Positions 21,996-33,774 of a stretch of DNA of 64,000 nucleotides are shown piece after piece. Position numbers and translations under genes: made by a program. Below the pieces are notes generated by a model that searched no databases, was not told the origin of the DNA, and saw only the letters and a program-made list of their open reading frames with translations. Position 1 is the stretch's first letter; every line of letters starts with the position of its first letter. This DNA is from Karstenula rhodostoma CBS 690.94 (lineage: Eukaryota; Ascomycota; Dothideomycetes; Pleosporales; Didymosphaeriaceae): assembly GCA_010093485.1 (NCBI GenBank), contig MU001492.1, forward strand, positions 1,721,122 through 1,785,121, written 5' to 3'.

Positions 21996-24018
21996 TCATG
22001 CGGCCTCGCTCTTCTTCCCCTCCTTCAGCGCCTCCGGATTAAGCGGCTGTTTCGGATCATACCCGACCTTCTTCACGATGCCCAATCCCTTCGTTCTGCC
22101 CTCTCGGAACAATATCCGATCACCCACCGTCAGATACTCCGGCCGCTGCACGAACCTAAACGCGACCTGCGCCCTGTCGCCCGTGCGGATGTAATTTCTG
22201 TCGATGTCGATGATGGCGCATGTTTGTGAGACGGGGCCCACGTGCAGCATGGCCTGGTACTTCGTCTTGATGGTTGTAGCGTGTGATAGGATGAGGACCT
22301 CGGCGACGAACTCGCGGAAGACCTTCGGGGTGAGCTCGGCGCCCGTGGCGGGATCGTTCTTGTGCAGGACAACCATGCCTTTGCGGACGTCTTTGCGGCG
22401 GACGTTGCGCAGCGCGAGAGAGGCGGATTGGCCAGCAGAGCAACCGGGGACTTGTATCCGTTTCCTCTCGATTGAGCGCACCTTTGTGGTGGTGAACTGG
22501 CCGAGGGAGTCCGGCCCGATGAGGATGGTGTCGCCGGTGTGGATGACGCCGGATTTCACGACGCCCGAGACAACAGTGCCGACGAAGGGAACAGAGAAGG
22601 TGTCATTGACGTGAAATTCTAGAGGTGCGGAACTGTTGTAGTTTCCGTGGTGGGGCAATATATTTAGGAAGGTGCGGACGAGGTCGAGATTGTGGCCTGT
22701 GACGTTGGAGACTTGGAAGATGGGGCATATTCTTCTTGAGACGAACTGTGTGGCGGTATTTATGCACTCCTCTCTGTTTTTGATGAATATGGGAATCTTG
22801 CGCGCACCCGGAGACTTTAGTATTTTGGTCAACTGTATTATCGTCTGCTCGAGAATCTGGGGCGGGCAGATGTCGATCTTGGTAATGACTACCATGACGG
22901 GGACGTTGAGAGCGAGGGCGATGCCGAGATGCTCTTTGGACATGCCGACGAGGCCGTTGTTCGCTGCGACCATGAGGAGGCAGTAATTTGGCTCGCTGGA
23001 AAGGAGGCCGAAGACGGTGGTGCGGACTAAGCATAAGATTAGCGCGCCGTGTGGTCTATTGCGCATTCAACTCACGGTATTTCTCGTGGCCCGCCAAGTC
23101 AGTGAAGCCAATGACCTTTGCGGATCTCCGGCCAATTTCCTCCCACGTGAGTTTTCGCCCTGCAACGTTGGACACGACCACCTCGCTCTTGCTGTCGAAG
23201 CCCTGACGCAACGTGAGCTTCTCTCCGCAAGTTTGTATGCTCCAGAAAACTCACCATAATCTCCATGCCGACAGAACTGGTCCTCCCACTCTCAATCTCG
23301 TGTTTATGCCGGAATAGATTGACGCGCGCCTTACCACGCCCATCGTCCAGCCCGCCCTTCACTAACACGCCGAGCATGGTGCTCTTGCCCGCATCCACGT
23401 TGCCGACGACGGCTATCCGTGTCTCGATAACGTCGTCGACGCTCTCGGGCCGTCTCCGCAGAATGAGCTTCCCGCTCGCACCGGTGTCCTTTGCGTCCCT
23501 GGGGCCGACCTCTAGCTCGGGATCAGCCCCCACATTCCTCGTCATGAGGAGTTTGTAGTCGGCCTTGACCTTGTCGCACACCTCGCCTACTCTCGCCAGC
23601 GCAGACTCCCAGTCGGACACGGAGAAGGCCATGGAGTCGCCGCTGTCCTCGAGGCCGAGATCCAAGAGGGCCTCGCCGTGGCCTTCGACCAGGCGGCCCT
23701 CGATGTATTCGGCCAGCTTGTCGACATTGTCGTCTGCGGGGTCGAGGAGGAGCGTTTTCAGGGGGAGCGCGGGGGTCGCGTCATCGGAGAGGCCAAGCTC
23801 GTCGAGAATGCTCAGTTCATCGTGCTCTTCGAGGTCGGCGGGCGTCTGGCCTGGCGGGCGGCGCAGGGCTTGCTGCTTCTGCACGTAGTCGGCAAAGTCG
23901 CTGAGAGCCTGCGCGCGTCAGCTTCGAATCACTGTACACATTCGGACGCTAGAAGACGCACACTCTCGCCCTTGCGCCGGTCGATGGGGCTCTGCTTCGG
24001 AGCGTGGCGTGAGGTCAT
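21996..24018 (-). CDS. GTPBP1/2-like translational-type GTPase
   Basis: Four exons (24018-23962, 23908-23255, 23202-23076, 23026-21996) give 622 residues with introns of 53, 52 and 49 bases. A poorly conserved acidic N-terminal region of about 180 residues precedes the GTPase domain. The P-loop GNVDAGKST is at about 188-196, the G3 motif DLAGHEKYL is split by the third intron, and TKID is the G4 motif. Elongation-factor-like domains II and III follow, with FHVNDTFSVPFVGTVVSG and a C-terminal YLTVGDRILFREGRTKGLGIVKKV. This is the organisation of GTP-binding protein 1 and 2, relatives of EF1A/eRF3 linked to ribosome rescue and mRNA decay in animals. The fungal function is less clear. It appears intact and housekeeping-like. 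Confidence 0.92.
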
Positions 24019-24515
24019 GATGCGATATTCTGCCGTGGCAATTGCGGTGTGCTCTGTCTTCAGGTGGTTGTGTGTCTTATTATTCGCCCATGTGCTGCTA
24101 ATCGTATCGGACGTGAATATTCCATGAGATGTGTTGCAGCTAGCATTGAGGCGTGCGGATGGATAGCGATGGGATGGCGTCGTGCTTGAGGCCTGTGGGG
24201 CTCTGGGGTATTTAGTCGCCGGAAAGCTATCGATAACAAACAGTCATAGCAAGATGACGACGTGACTCCTACACGATGCCTGAGTCAAGGCGCCCATCGC
24301 GAGTCGCATTCGACACGGTGTAATTATTTGTGGCCTGGGCGGACTGCATAGGAAGGGCGTGTGGTTCGTATTCACGAGTGGGTCCAAACCGCCGCATGTC
24401 CATTCTCCACTCTCAAGGGCGCAACACGAAAAGGGCTCAGACATGGGCGAGTAGCGGAGTCAATGGTAAATTTGTTAATGTGCGAGACAGTCTAGATTCG
24501 CGGTTCGTAAAGCAT
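24019..24515. other. Intergenic region, nothing recognised
   Basis: About 500 bp between the GTPase start and the dioxygenase stop. It probably contains the GTPase promoter. No coding evidence. Confidence 0.4.
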
Positions 24516-26100
24516 TCAAGGTGTCGAGACCCCACGTTCGCCGCAGTACTTCGCTACTTCCTTCTTCAGCGTCTCTCGCTGGCTGCACGCCGTCTCCATG
24601 ATGTCGCTGACTCCATGCACTCCTTGACAATGCGCAGCTGTGTCGACCATCTGCTCTAGCACAGCCTGCAATTGGTTGGGCAACCACTGCATCATCATTA
24701 GCTTGGCCTCACCATCACACCACATAGCAATCTCAACATACCGTGACGATAGGACTTCCGCCCGTCGCTGTTGGATGCGTTGTGCGCTTGAGGATGTACT
24801 CGCGTGTGAAACACCAGTGACGCCATCGGAAATCCCGGACCTGGTCCAATGCTTGGAGATACAAAGCTGCGGAAATGGGATGGGACAGAGCAAAGTCCCT
24901 GACGCCCGATGCCTCAGCACATCCGCGTACGGCTTCGAGGAACTCGCGGTGGTTTCCCGGCCTGTATTGTCGGAAGTCTTGGAGGATCTCCGTGAGCGGT
25001 GTTGAGGGCATTTGGATCTGGAGGAGATTGTCGCAGAGAGGAATCTGTGTCACGTTAGATTTTGGAGGAAGTGCCAGAGTTCGTGACATTACCATGCTGT
25101 CATTCGCCCCCGATTCTCCTCGAAAAGACAGGGGTTCGTCGCTCACCCCTTCGTAGATGACGCCATTGGGGAACATGGATTGCGATGTGATGCCAAAGAT
25201 GAAGGTGCGGAAGTGCGTGTAGCTCTGGGGCTTACTGCGATTCCACATCGCTGGAAATGGTTAGCCTTGCACTGCGAGACGTACGGAAGTGCCACTCACT
25301 GTTCATGACCGCATTGACGTTCTTCAGACCACCTACCACCGTCCTCAGCCCATCATCAAACCTCTCACGGTCCTTCGCGATGCAGCTTTCGAGCATCTCG
25401 ACGGTGCCTTTGACAAGAGGACCAGACTCTTTGACCATGGCGATGTGCACAAGGACAAAGCCAGCCTCCGAAGACGAGGGGTCAAGCCCATGTTCGAAGG
25501 CACGGATCAAGCGAAGGTTGTCGTAGCTCAAGCCTTCATCGGGATCCTGGAGGCGATAGTTGAATAGAGCGTAGGAGCCTGCATACTCCATGAACGGCTT
25601 GAATCCAGCGCTGACAAAGGTCAGATGCTGAGCTTTTGTCATCGGGGGTCAACTCACATCTCGGCAACTTTGACAATCGGCAAAGAAATACTCCGAGGCA
25701 GCTTCTGCCTCCCCAACCCATATGGCTCGTCTCTGAGGAACCTTTCGTGACAAGGCTCAAACAAGTACGCTGAAGCTAGGAAGGAGTAGTCACGGTACAG
25801 AGCATTCATGACGACCAGATCATCACGATACTTCTCCACCTCGTCGCTGAGGTCTGGCAGTTCCCTGTCGAGAGTGTCGCCAAAGGTAAACTTGGCAAGC
25901 AATCCAGGCTCCCCAGACAGCGTCTTGATAGGCATGCGTTGAAGTAACGATTCCACCGCCTCAAACTCCACTGGGAGTCTTTCGAGTGGTTCTTGGCGTG
26001 GGAGGAAGCCTCTGGAAGTCGAAACCATGAAGGCAGGGAGGGATCGGTCCTTAGGACGGGTGTCCTCCAGGACAGGAAATTCGAACATATCAACCGACAT
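24516..26100 (-). CDS. Indoleamine 2,3-dioxygenase family protein
   Basis: Five exons (26100-25658, 25610-25300, 25250-25093, 25044-24742, 24686-24516) give 461 residues with introns of 47, 49, 48 and 55 bases. Family motifs include LPRSISLPIV near the middle of the N-terminal domain, FKPFMEYAGSYALFNYRL, MWNRSKPQSYTHFRTFIFGI, and the haem-binding region FRWRHWCFTREYIL with the presumed proximal histidine, then TGGSPIVTWLP. All splice joins recreate these motifs in frame. The enzyme opens the indole ring of tryptophan to N-formylkynurenine, the first step towards NAD or kynurenine-derived metabolites. Fungi often carry two or three paralogues, and this copy could be the NAD-synthesis form or a secondary one. 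No metabolic partner is adjacent. Confidence 0.92.
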
Positions 26101-27381
26101 GTTGAAATATCTTGGATAAGGTGAAAAAGATCAGATGAAAAATTATCTGAGTCTTTGGTGTAGTAATCAAACTCCTGTGCTCGATGGTCGAGCATTTGAG
26201 GCTCCCAAACTCGCGCTTATATCTCGTGGCCGGAAGAGATTCCGGCCTCATTCCGGCCTGATAACAGATACGTAATAGGAAGATCATTCGCCCTGTCTGC
26301 TCGATATTTTGTTGAATTTGGCCCGAAGCGAACCTCTAATGCCCGGTCATACCCAGAGCCACGTCAAGCACCCCACCCGAGTGGTGGGCGTTCCAGGCAT
26401 CGTCGCCGCCAAGACTGGGGACAAAGGGGGGGCATACGATTGTGCTCTGCCGGCCATTCCTGATAAGGGCCTTTTGTACGTGATCTCATTTCACTGTTGA
26501 TGATATTATGTGTTCTAGCTCTTGAGCCCCATGGGGGTAGGCGTCTCATGTCCAGGGGTGCAGGACAAAGCGCTGTTTGACGTATCCCGCGAATCCATAA
26601 TAGCGTTGACGCAGCACATTGATAACGCTCATTACTTCGATCCCATGATAATACTGGGATCTAAGTTCAAGAAGCTATAGGCAATCAGTTCGAGCGTTTT
26701 ATGGAGGGCCATGCAATGCGTACCGCAGGTGTTGTTGCTCTCGTGCGTCGTCCCAAAAAAGCAGCGACGCATCAACTGCCGTAGGGAAGGCATCGCAGAC
26801 GAGGAGATGCTATGCCGCTCGCGATGCGACCAAAGTTCCAAGGTGAACAAAACCTCCTCTTGTAGTGTGGTGGTCATGAGATACAACTCGCGGGCTCTTC
26901 GCTAGCCAGCCAATCAGCACTCGAAGCCCGGCAATGATGCAGCGACGAACCTCCCGCAGCCGTCTTCCTCATCTCACGTTCACAAATACGCTGATATGCC
27001 TCACATCGAAATATTTCATTGTAGAACGACATAAGGCACTTTTGTTGCATCTATTCTGGTGGCCTAAGGTGCTGCGCCACATCACCCATGGTTTCGATCA
27101 GAAAGCGCGATCCTCGTTCCACGATTAGACGAAGGAGTCACAGTTAGGTGCCACCTTTTGCCCCAACTCAACTGGACTGTATATCTGGGTCACTTCAACA
27201 TCTGAGGTTCAACCCATCAGCACTAAGACTAGTCTTACTTGGATGTCTTCAGCGTTCCGACAGTGCTCATTTTCCTCTTTCATCTTTCATCGCCTCCATA
27301 CGATGGCCGTAGTCCTTTGACCAGCTGCACGACATCCGAGAAATCCTAGGAGAAGATCTGTTTGATCTTCTATCTGCGACC
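26101..27381. other. Intergenic region, 1.3 kb, nothing recognised
   Basis: Contains the divergent 5' ends of the dioxygenase (left) and the RNA-ligase-like gene (right). Only short unassignable open frames are present. Confidence 0.45.
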
Positions 27382-28528
27382 ATGGCTTCTGCATCAGATT
27401 CGACGCTCTATCCTAAGATCACCACCCACGTTAACGAGGTGAGTCACACGGCTTTTTCACTACCCTTCATGCGCAAGCTGACCCAGCTGCAATGATCAGG
27501 TCATCAAGACACTGAAGTACAAGCTTCGCGATCCAGATAGGCCCGAGGAAGAACCAGTCGTCGCCCCGGTTCCTATCATTGGCACCGTCAAGCTCCACGG
27601 CACACACGCAGACATTCTGGTATCGAGCAACGACAATATAAACCTCCAGTCTCGCAACAATGCACTCCTACTCGAAACAGCAGATAATCTAGGGTTCGCG
27701 AAAGCTATGTCAAGTAAGCGGCCTACCATTCTCAGACTTCGCGACCAGTTCCTCGTGCGATGGAAGGAATTAAACCGCGAAAAGGCGCTCGACACGGCGC
27801 TACCCATTACCATAGCTGGAGAGTGGGTTGGCGAGAAGATCCAAAAGGGCGTTGCAATCTCCAAGCTCTCCCGACGCCTCGTCATCATTTCCGCTAAGAT
27901 CAATGGCAATTGGGTCGCAGACACCGACTACGCAGATATCGAAGCCCCAGAAGATGGAATCTTCAATGTCTCGCGCGCGGGAACCTACCGCTCTGTTCTC
28001 TATCCAGAAGAGCCACAGAAAACGATCGACGAACTTGAGCCGCTCGCCGATGCCATCGCTGCCCAGTGCCCTTTCGCAGCAACCTTTGGTCTCACGGGTG
28101 AAGGCGAAGGGCTAGTGTGGAAGCTTGTCCCTTACATCTCTGATTCGGATCTCTGGTTCAAGACAAAAGGCGGGCGCTTCAAGCCGACGTTCACGCCTGC
28201 ACCGAAGAAGCCGCCTGTGGACCAGGCAGAGAGGCGAGAGGCTGCGAAGGGGCTTGCGCAAGCGTGGTGCTCGGAGCAGCGTCTGCAACAAGGATGGGAC
28301 TACCTACGAGAAAAGGGTATTGAGCAAGACATGAAAGGTATCGGTGCGTTCTTGAAGTGGCTGCAGCTTGACATCTTGAGCGAGGAGAAGGGCTATATAA
28401 CTGAGTACAAGATCGACGAGGAGATGTTGAAGAAGGAGATCATCGGGAGGGGAAAGCCGTGGTATTTGGACAGATGTACGATGATCGCTAGCCCGAGAAG
28501 CCGATACGAAGGAGGCGCAGGTTCGTAG
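27382..28528 (+). CDS. RNA-ligase-domain protein (nucleotidyltransferase fold)
   Basis: Two exons (27382-27438 and 27500-28528) with a 61-base intron give 361 residues. The covalent nucleotidyltransferase motif I is KLHGTHAD at about residues 44-51, with the candidate adenylated lysine. AGEWVGEKIQKGVAI matches motif III, EGLVWKL resembles motif IV and WFKTKGG matches motif V. The set fits the RNA_ligase (PF09414-like) family found in many filamentous fungi. Members join RNA ends after 5' adenylation, but the fungal proteins are largely uncharacterised. The C-terminal roughly 100 residues are helical. The tRNA-repair kinase/phosphodiesterase domains of yeast Trl1 are absent, so this is not the general tRNA ligase. 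Confidence 0.83.
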
Positions 28529-28643
28529 TGTTTTTCGCCCATATTTCTGTCCCGTCAGACTAGTCTTTACGATAATGCTCCTGTCTCCAAACAAACCTCC
28601 GGCCCAATCCACGAGCATGAGTAAGCGCTCGGTGCTTGCATTC
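28529..28643. other. Short spacer before the MITE
   Basis: Contains the 3' end of the RNA-ligase gene and ends with CTTGCATTC at 28635-28643, which reappears at 28848-28856 on the other side of the MITE and is its probable target duplication. Confidence 0.5.
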
Positions 28644-28847
28644 GGCAGGTGTTCGCGTCCACCCCAAAAGTAATATCGTCCGCCCCTCTCAAAGGATCAG
28701 GGTTAACGTGTAGGATCAGGGTAGAGAAATCTCTTCGAATCATTAGCTAGATCCTTACTGGGGTTGACGATATTACTTATTGCGGTTGATGATATCATTC
28801 ATTGGGGTTGACGATATTACTTAATAGGGTGGAAGCGAACACCAGCC
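28644..28847. mobile_element. 204-bp MITE with 9-bp target duplication, Mutator-like
   Basis: The terminal inverted repeats extend at least 36 bp. The left end starts GGCAGGTGTTCGCGTCCACC and the complement of the right end starts GGCTGGTGTTCGCTTCCACC; both continue to AAGTAATATCGTC. The sequence CTTGCATTC flanks both sides directly (28635-28643 and 28848-28856). A 9-bp duplication fits the Mutator/MULE superfamily (8-11 bp). The interior contains three imperfect copies of GGGTTGA(C/T)GATAT and no coding capacity, so the element is non-autonomous. Confidence 0.8.
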
Positions 28848-29050
28848 CTTGCATTCCGCCCAAAGCTTAACCAAAACAAGCTCAGCCCCCGATGCACAGG
28901 GCAATGCCGATCGCGAATTTCCCCGCCACCCCTCGCGTGCCACACCCCGCAAAACCCTCAGCTCCCGCATTCCACTGCACACCCTCATACACAACCCAAT
29001 GCACGCCCAGTGACATCTTGCCATCGTGTGCCTTCATCCCCGTGATCGTG

Positions 29051-30034
29051 ATGAGGAAACTATCCGCCCTCTTCCCCACCATGCGCTGGATTCCGCATGA
29101 CATCGAGCCACCCTCCAGCTCGAAGAAAGACAAAGACCGCCCGAAGCGCTCGATACTGAGCAGGAAACCTACAGAGCCTAATCATGGCGCGTTGAAGAGA
29201 CGCCAGAGCGCGATTAGCCTTACGTCTGAGGTGGACGAGGAGCTGGATGCGCGCACGCATATGCAAGGCCAGAGTGCGTTTTTTGCGATGCTGCCGATTG
29301 AGATACGGAAGATGGTGTACGAGCATGTTGTTGGGGAAGAGACGGTGCACTTATTATTCGCGAAGAAGCGATTTGGGCATTTCATTTGCAAAGGGGACGG
29401 AAGGGATGGGGAGTGTGGGTGTAAGGTGCTGGTGGGCGGTTCGCAGTGTGGCAGGCTGAGCGCGGCGTGCGTGAGGATGTTGGTCGTTTGCAGGAGGATG
29501 TGAGTGACCTTTTCGTTCAAGTAGTCGATGAGAACCGGGGTGCATCGTACTGACCTGCACAGGTATACCGAAGCTGCACCGCACCTCTACTCCCCGCATA
29601 CATTCTCCCTCCTGCACATCACACACCTCCTCTTCCTCCCCACACACGTCCCACAACCCCGTCTCGACACCATCCGTAATTTGCGGCTTAAGTGGACTAT
29701 CCGCGGCATGCCGTATTTCCGTCGGAATCCCTCTTCAAAGCGACCCGCGTATCCGGAGGACACAGCGAACTGGGAGAAGGGTTGGGATATTATGGCGCGC
29801 ATGAAGGCGCTGAAGGATCTGAGAGTTTCTATTGTAGATCCAAGTCCAGAGGGGATTTGGGAGGGGCACTGGTTGGGGGTAGAGGAGGTTTTGATGAATG
29901 CGGTGAAGAGGGTGAGAGCACCGAGGAGGTATGAGGTTGTGTTGCCTTACGCGAGTTGTCGGGTGGACTGGGATGTGGGTGGGTGTAATGTGAAGCTGAT
30001 GAGGCCTAGTTTGGAGGAAGGAGGAGCGGAGTGA
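29051..30034 (+). CDS. DUF7730-like hypothetical protein
   Basis: Two exons (29051-29499 and 29563-30034) with a 63-base intron give 306 residues from the ATG at 29051 (MRKLSALFPTMRW). The frame is open further upstream to an ATG at 28892, which would give 359 residues but adds a low-quality hydrophobic stretch. A basic N-terminal region leads to FFAMLPIEIRKMVYEHVVGEETVHLL, then CRRMYTEAAPHLYSPHTFSLLHI. This LPxEIR...Y and CR.iY.Ea..LYs pattern is common in fungal F-box-like/DUF7730 proteins of unknown function. The second part includes HTFSLL and a conserved-looking LRLKW segment. The MITE ends about 200 bp upstream of this start, so the promoter is very close to or inside the element. Confidence 0.7.
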
Positions 30035-30367
30035 AGCGAATGGGGCCGCTGTTGTCATGGTGAGTGATCGAGATGTACCTCTATCTGCTTGCAAATTATC
30101 GAGTTTACTGCGCAAAGAAAATGGTTGTGTGTATTAACTGCGATAGGATGATGTATTCCGGTACTGCAATGTTGGGTAGGGAGACGCGCTTGCGAGGATG
30201 ATGAGGATTAGAAGTTAGTGATCATCTATTGGGTGAATATTGCGATGGGTGTAAATTGGGGGCAAATCATTGAGGGCTAATCCGTATCTGGTTACGATAT
30301 CGCACGATAAGGCGCGGCGCGCCTTCTAAGTGAACAAACCCCCACCATACCATACCCCCAATTCTAG
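30035..30367. other. Intergenic region, nothing recognised
   Basis: Roughly 330 bp between the DUF7730-like gene and the HET gene region. No repeat or coding signal seen. Confidence 0.4.
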
Positions 30368-30556
30368 ATGTCGCAGCCTGCACATGAAACCCAACTGGAC
30401 GAATCTCCTGCACCGTTTGCTCACGGACGTGTTTCAGGCGGTGGTATTGTCCCAATATATTGTGATATAGCCGGTCCCGATGATGTGGATCTTTGTACGT
30501 TTTGCTACCGAGTGGTGGAGTTGATCTCTCGTCCAGTGGATCGCTAGGAGTATTTC

Positions 30557-32613
30557 ATGCTTTCTAGATCATCCCGCTGGCAGAAGGAACGGTGTTCAAT
30601 GTGCTTCTTCATAACGGAACATATCTCTGAAGCCTCGGAAACATTACCGGAACCTTCGACAGCGCCTTTGGCTATTCGTTTGGAAGTGATACGTACCAAG
30701 GCGGATAAGGGTGCAAACAAGGCTGCTTGCCGCGTGGACATGCTCCTTGGAGAGCATCAAAATCATCATATTCTGTTTGCAGTCTGGACAGAAGAAGGTG
30801 AATACTACCCTGACTTTTCCCGTCTAGCTGTTACTTAATCCCGCGCTCTAGACAATCCAGCCTCAGCTCATGTGACTACATATGTGCCCATGGCATTGCG
30901 CGATCCGCCAGATATTTGTACGCAAGTTCGAACCTGGCTCGATGCATGCATGTCGCAACATGAAAGGTGTAATCTCGCATCGAGCTGGGGGGACGAGAGC
31001 GTTCATCCCCGGACGACTGGTGCACCGACTAGAATTTTGGAGATCTCCGGCGATCCACTACGCCCGTCGGTGATACTTGTTGAGCATCCTGACAATATTG
31101 ATCAATATTGTGCGTTAAGACATTGGGTGAGGCGCGTTCTGTCTGCTTCACAAGGATATTTGCTGACTACCGGATAGTTAGTTAATTGAACCCCTGCTAC
31201 ACGAATCCCTTTCATTTCTGCTGCCATGAACTGATCAAATTCTCTTTTCCCCACACGCTAACAGCTTCTTGCACCTAGTTGGGGACCGTCAGAGAGACAG
31301 CCTCCAAAAACAACCAAGTCGAACTTGCACGAGAGACTAGTTAACATCAATTTTGAAGAACTACCTAAGACATTTCAACACGCGGTATCTCTTACAGCTG
31401 GGCTAGGATTGTCTTACCTCTGGATCGACTCCCTTTGCATCATCCAAGACTCCGAGCAAGACTGGGTAAGCGAGTCAAAGCGGATGGGTACGATCTACAA
31501 GAAAGCCACTCTCGTGATTGCCGCGGCAGGAGCGAACGATTCGACTGAAGGTCTCTTCATAACGGAGGGCGCATCTACCACTCGTATGCAACTGCCGTAT
31601 TTACCTAATGGTGTGCCACATGGATACTTCAACATGAGCCCTGTACAGCGACCCTACGAGCCGCTTCTGCTAGACAAAAGCCCTTTGAGGCAACGAGCAT
31701 GGGCGTTCCAAGAGTGGTATCTCGCACGCCGAATAGTCTTTTTTATGCCGCAAACGGTCCAGTGGAAATGCATTACCGAGGAATGGCAAGAAGAGGTCTG
31801 CAAAATCTATCCCTGGAGCCTTCACGATGACCGCTACTCTTGGTATACGCTCATAGAAGAATACTCCTCAAGGAAGTTTACGTTCGAGTCGGATCGATTA
31901 ATCGCACTCGAAGGCTTCATACAGGATCGTGCGAATACGACCAAGCAAGGAGACCGTTGCATGTTCGGCACTTGGGAGAATGAGATCGTTCGAGGTCTTA
32001 TATGGAGATTTCCGAGCATGGAATACGGTGTAAGTCATGGTTCTGCAACGACTTTTGCATCCTGGTGCTGGGCAGCTCCTGGCTGTGAGATTCGATTTTG
32101 GTTCGGAGGCGTGGACGATCCCTGTTATCTGCTGCCAGAGTCCATTAAAATGACCGAATCAGGCACGCTGGATGTTCGCGGTACCTTGCTGGAGAATCTA
32201 TATAGGAGAAGGGACTTCTGCTTTTGTTGTGACGTTGATCATTGGGGAGATGATCCTACAGATTCAGCACGATGCCTCATACGGGACCACACTGCTCGTA
32301 GAGCTGATAACAGGCTTGGGATTGCATTATTCGACAGGCCTGTCGAGGACTTCACTTGCTTTCTGTTAGCCAAGGACAAGGATGCAGGCCCTGGCAACGA
32401 AGAAGAAAACTACGAGATTGGCTATTATGTGCTGCTTCTTGAACCCATTCCCGACACTCTAAAGCAGTTCAAGAGGGTAGGGATCGCAATGCTATTTCTA
32501 TCCGCGGGACCGTTGTTCGCGAATCAAGTACGTATCTTCTCTATGGATCGTGCAGCGATTATGGTACTGATCAGACGTTTTCTCAGAAGCAGAAAGACTT
32601 CCAGATCTTGTGA
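30557..32613 (+). CDS. HET-domain (heterokaryon incompatibility) protein
   Basis: Four exons (30557-30797, 30852-31126, 31265-32527, 32575-32613) give 605 residues; introns 54, 138 and 47 bases. The HET domain is recognisable from AVSLTAGLGLSYLWIDSLCIIQDSEQDW, then YKKATLVIAAAGANDSTEGLF, and PLRQRAWAFQEWYLARRIVFF. These are the three conserved blocks of PF06985. The C-terminal 250 residues are variable, as usual, with a WCWAAPG motif. HET proteins trigger cell death after fusion of incompatible strains, but most family members are untested. In the same frame, the sequence continues upstream to an ATG at 30368 and encodes LCTFCYRVVELI, typical of the N-terminus of HET proteins, but a TAG at 30545-30547 interrupts it. 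The intact protein may therefore be N-terminally truncated. Confidence 0.8.
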
Positions 32614-32940
32614 AAATGCTCTCGGACAGAAATAACCATCACTTTCGCCTGGAGCTACATCAAATGACCAGAGATTTGCATTTCCGCTGACAAGGATCTG
32701 TAAGACAGGGACTATAAAAGTCCTATTTCTCAAGATCCTACACCTTCCGTCCTGTCTTCTGCATTTCACCTTTAGAAGACATGTCCTGCCAGATAACGTT
32801 CATCAAACTCTCTTTAAAAAAGTTCTTTGCCACGATCCGTAGCAATCTCGCGTCGCTCGGGCTGAAAACACTTGTATTCCAATCATACTCCCTGGGTCAA
32901 ACGCTTTCTACCCAATCATATGCAACAGCGTACCTATCTC
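32614..32940. other. Short intergenic region between convergent genes
   Basis: About 330 bp containing the 3' ends of the HET and F-box genes. The open frame on the plus strand here continues into the antisense of the F-box gene and is not a gene. Confidence 0.4.
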
Positions 32941-33774
32941 TCAATCCAACTCCAAGTCGCGTCTCTCCACAATCCATTCCTCTGCCGCTGCCCTCCTCCT
33001 CTCCTGCTCTTCGCGCAAACATGCACCCTCACACCCATGTTGGTGGCAGCAAGCAGCGCAGCTACCAGTACAAGCTTCTTCCCCGAGTATCCCAGCTTCT
33101 TCCCCTTTCTTCATACCCTCGCACCACCAGCACCACACCCACCTCTCGCCTTCGCCCTCGCCCACCATAACCTCACTCCCTTTCCCGTACCTAGTCTTAT
33201 CAATTTCCAGCGTCGGGTCCATAGCTTTCGCAAATCCACAGTCAACACAGAACCTCTTCGCCCGCTTCTCTACCGACTTGACGCTGAACCCTGCCCATCC
33301 AAGCACAGCATCCATAGGCACGCCGCGCTGCCAGGCCTGCGCGTGCGAGAAATGATTTGTATGGCGGAGGCAAAGACAGTACCTGCAGGCCTGGAGACCC
33401 CTACTTGTCGCCCTCAATGTGAGTTCCAATTCCAGAAGCTCATCATGCGTTAGAGGCGGAAGCATGTATCTGAACAAGCGAGATGCGCCGCGAAGCGCGA
33501 GCACGGCCCAGAGCCAGGCGTGCGGGTCGTCAAATACGTCTTCGTCTGCGCGGATGTGGCTGAATATCTCTAGGTGGAGTTCTGTCGGTAGGCGCAGGAA
33601 GGGTGTGGTGGACCCAAGGGGCGTTTCTGCTGGGTGCGGGATGTGGCGATGGGCGGGATGCAAAGGGCCTATTGGCCCTGGCGGAACAAGGACGGCGGCG
33701 ATACGTTGGTTCTTGGTATGGATATGTTCATTCTGCCAGCTGTGCCAATACTTGTAGGAATTGTAGGAAATCAT
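32941..33774 (-). CDS. F-box-like protein with Cys-rich C-terminal half
   Basis: Intronless 277 residues. FLRLPTELHLEIFSHI at about residues 59-74 matches the start of an F-box (LPxELxxxIxxxL), followed by ASRLFRYML. The second half contains paired cysteines (CRYCLCLRH, FCVDCGF, WCWWCEG, CTGSCAACCHQHGCEGAC) that may bind zinc. Proteins of this layout are common in Dothideomycetes and may act as substrate adaptors of SCF ubiquitin ligases. Substrate unknown. It is convergent with the HET gene. Confidence 0.75.
   Translation of the reverse strand: MISYNSYKYWHSWQNEHIHTKNQRIAAVLVPPGPIGPLHPAHRHIPHPAETPLGSTTPFLRLPTELHLEIFSHIRADEDVFDDPHAWLWAVLALRGASRLFRYMLPPLTHDELLELELTLRATSRGLQACRYCLCLRHTNHFSHAQAWQRGVPMDAVLGWAGFSVKSVEKRAKRFCVDCGFAKAMDPTLEIDKTRYGKGSEVMVGEGEGERWVWCWWCEGMKKGEEAGILGEEACTGSCAACCHQHGCEGACLREEQERRRAAAEEWIVERRDLELD

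Noticed and set aside
32781..33453. Plus-strand open frames over the F-box gene
   Set aside because: They are antisense shadows; the minus strand shows an F-box and ordered Cys motifs.
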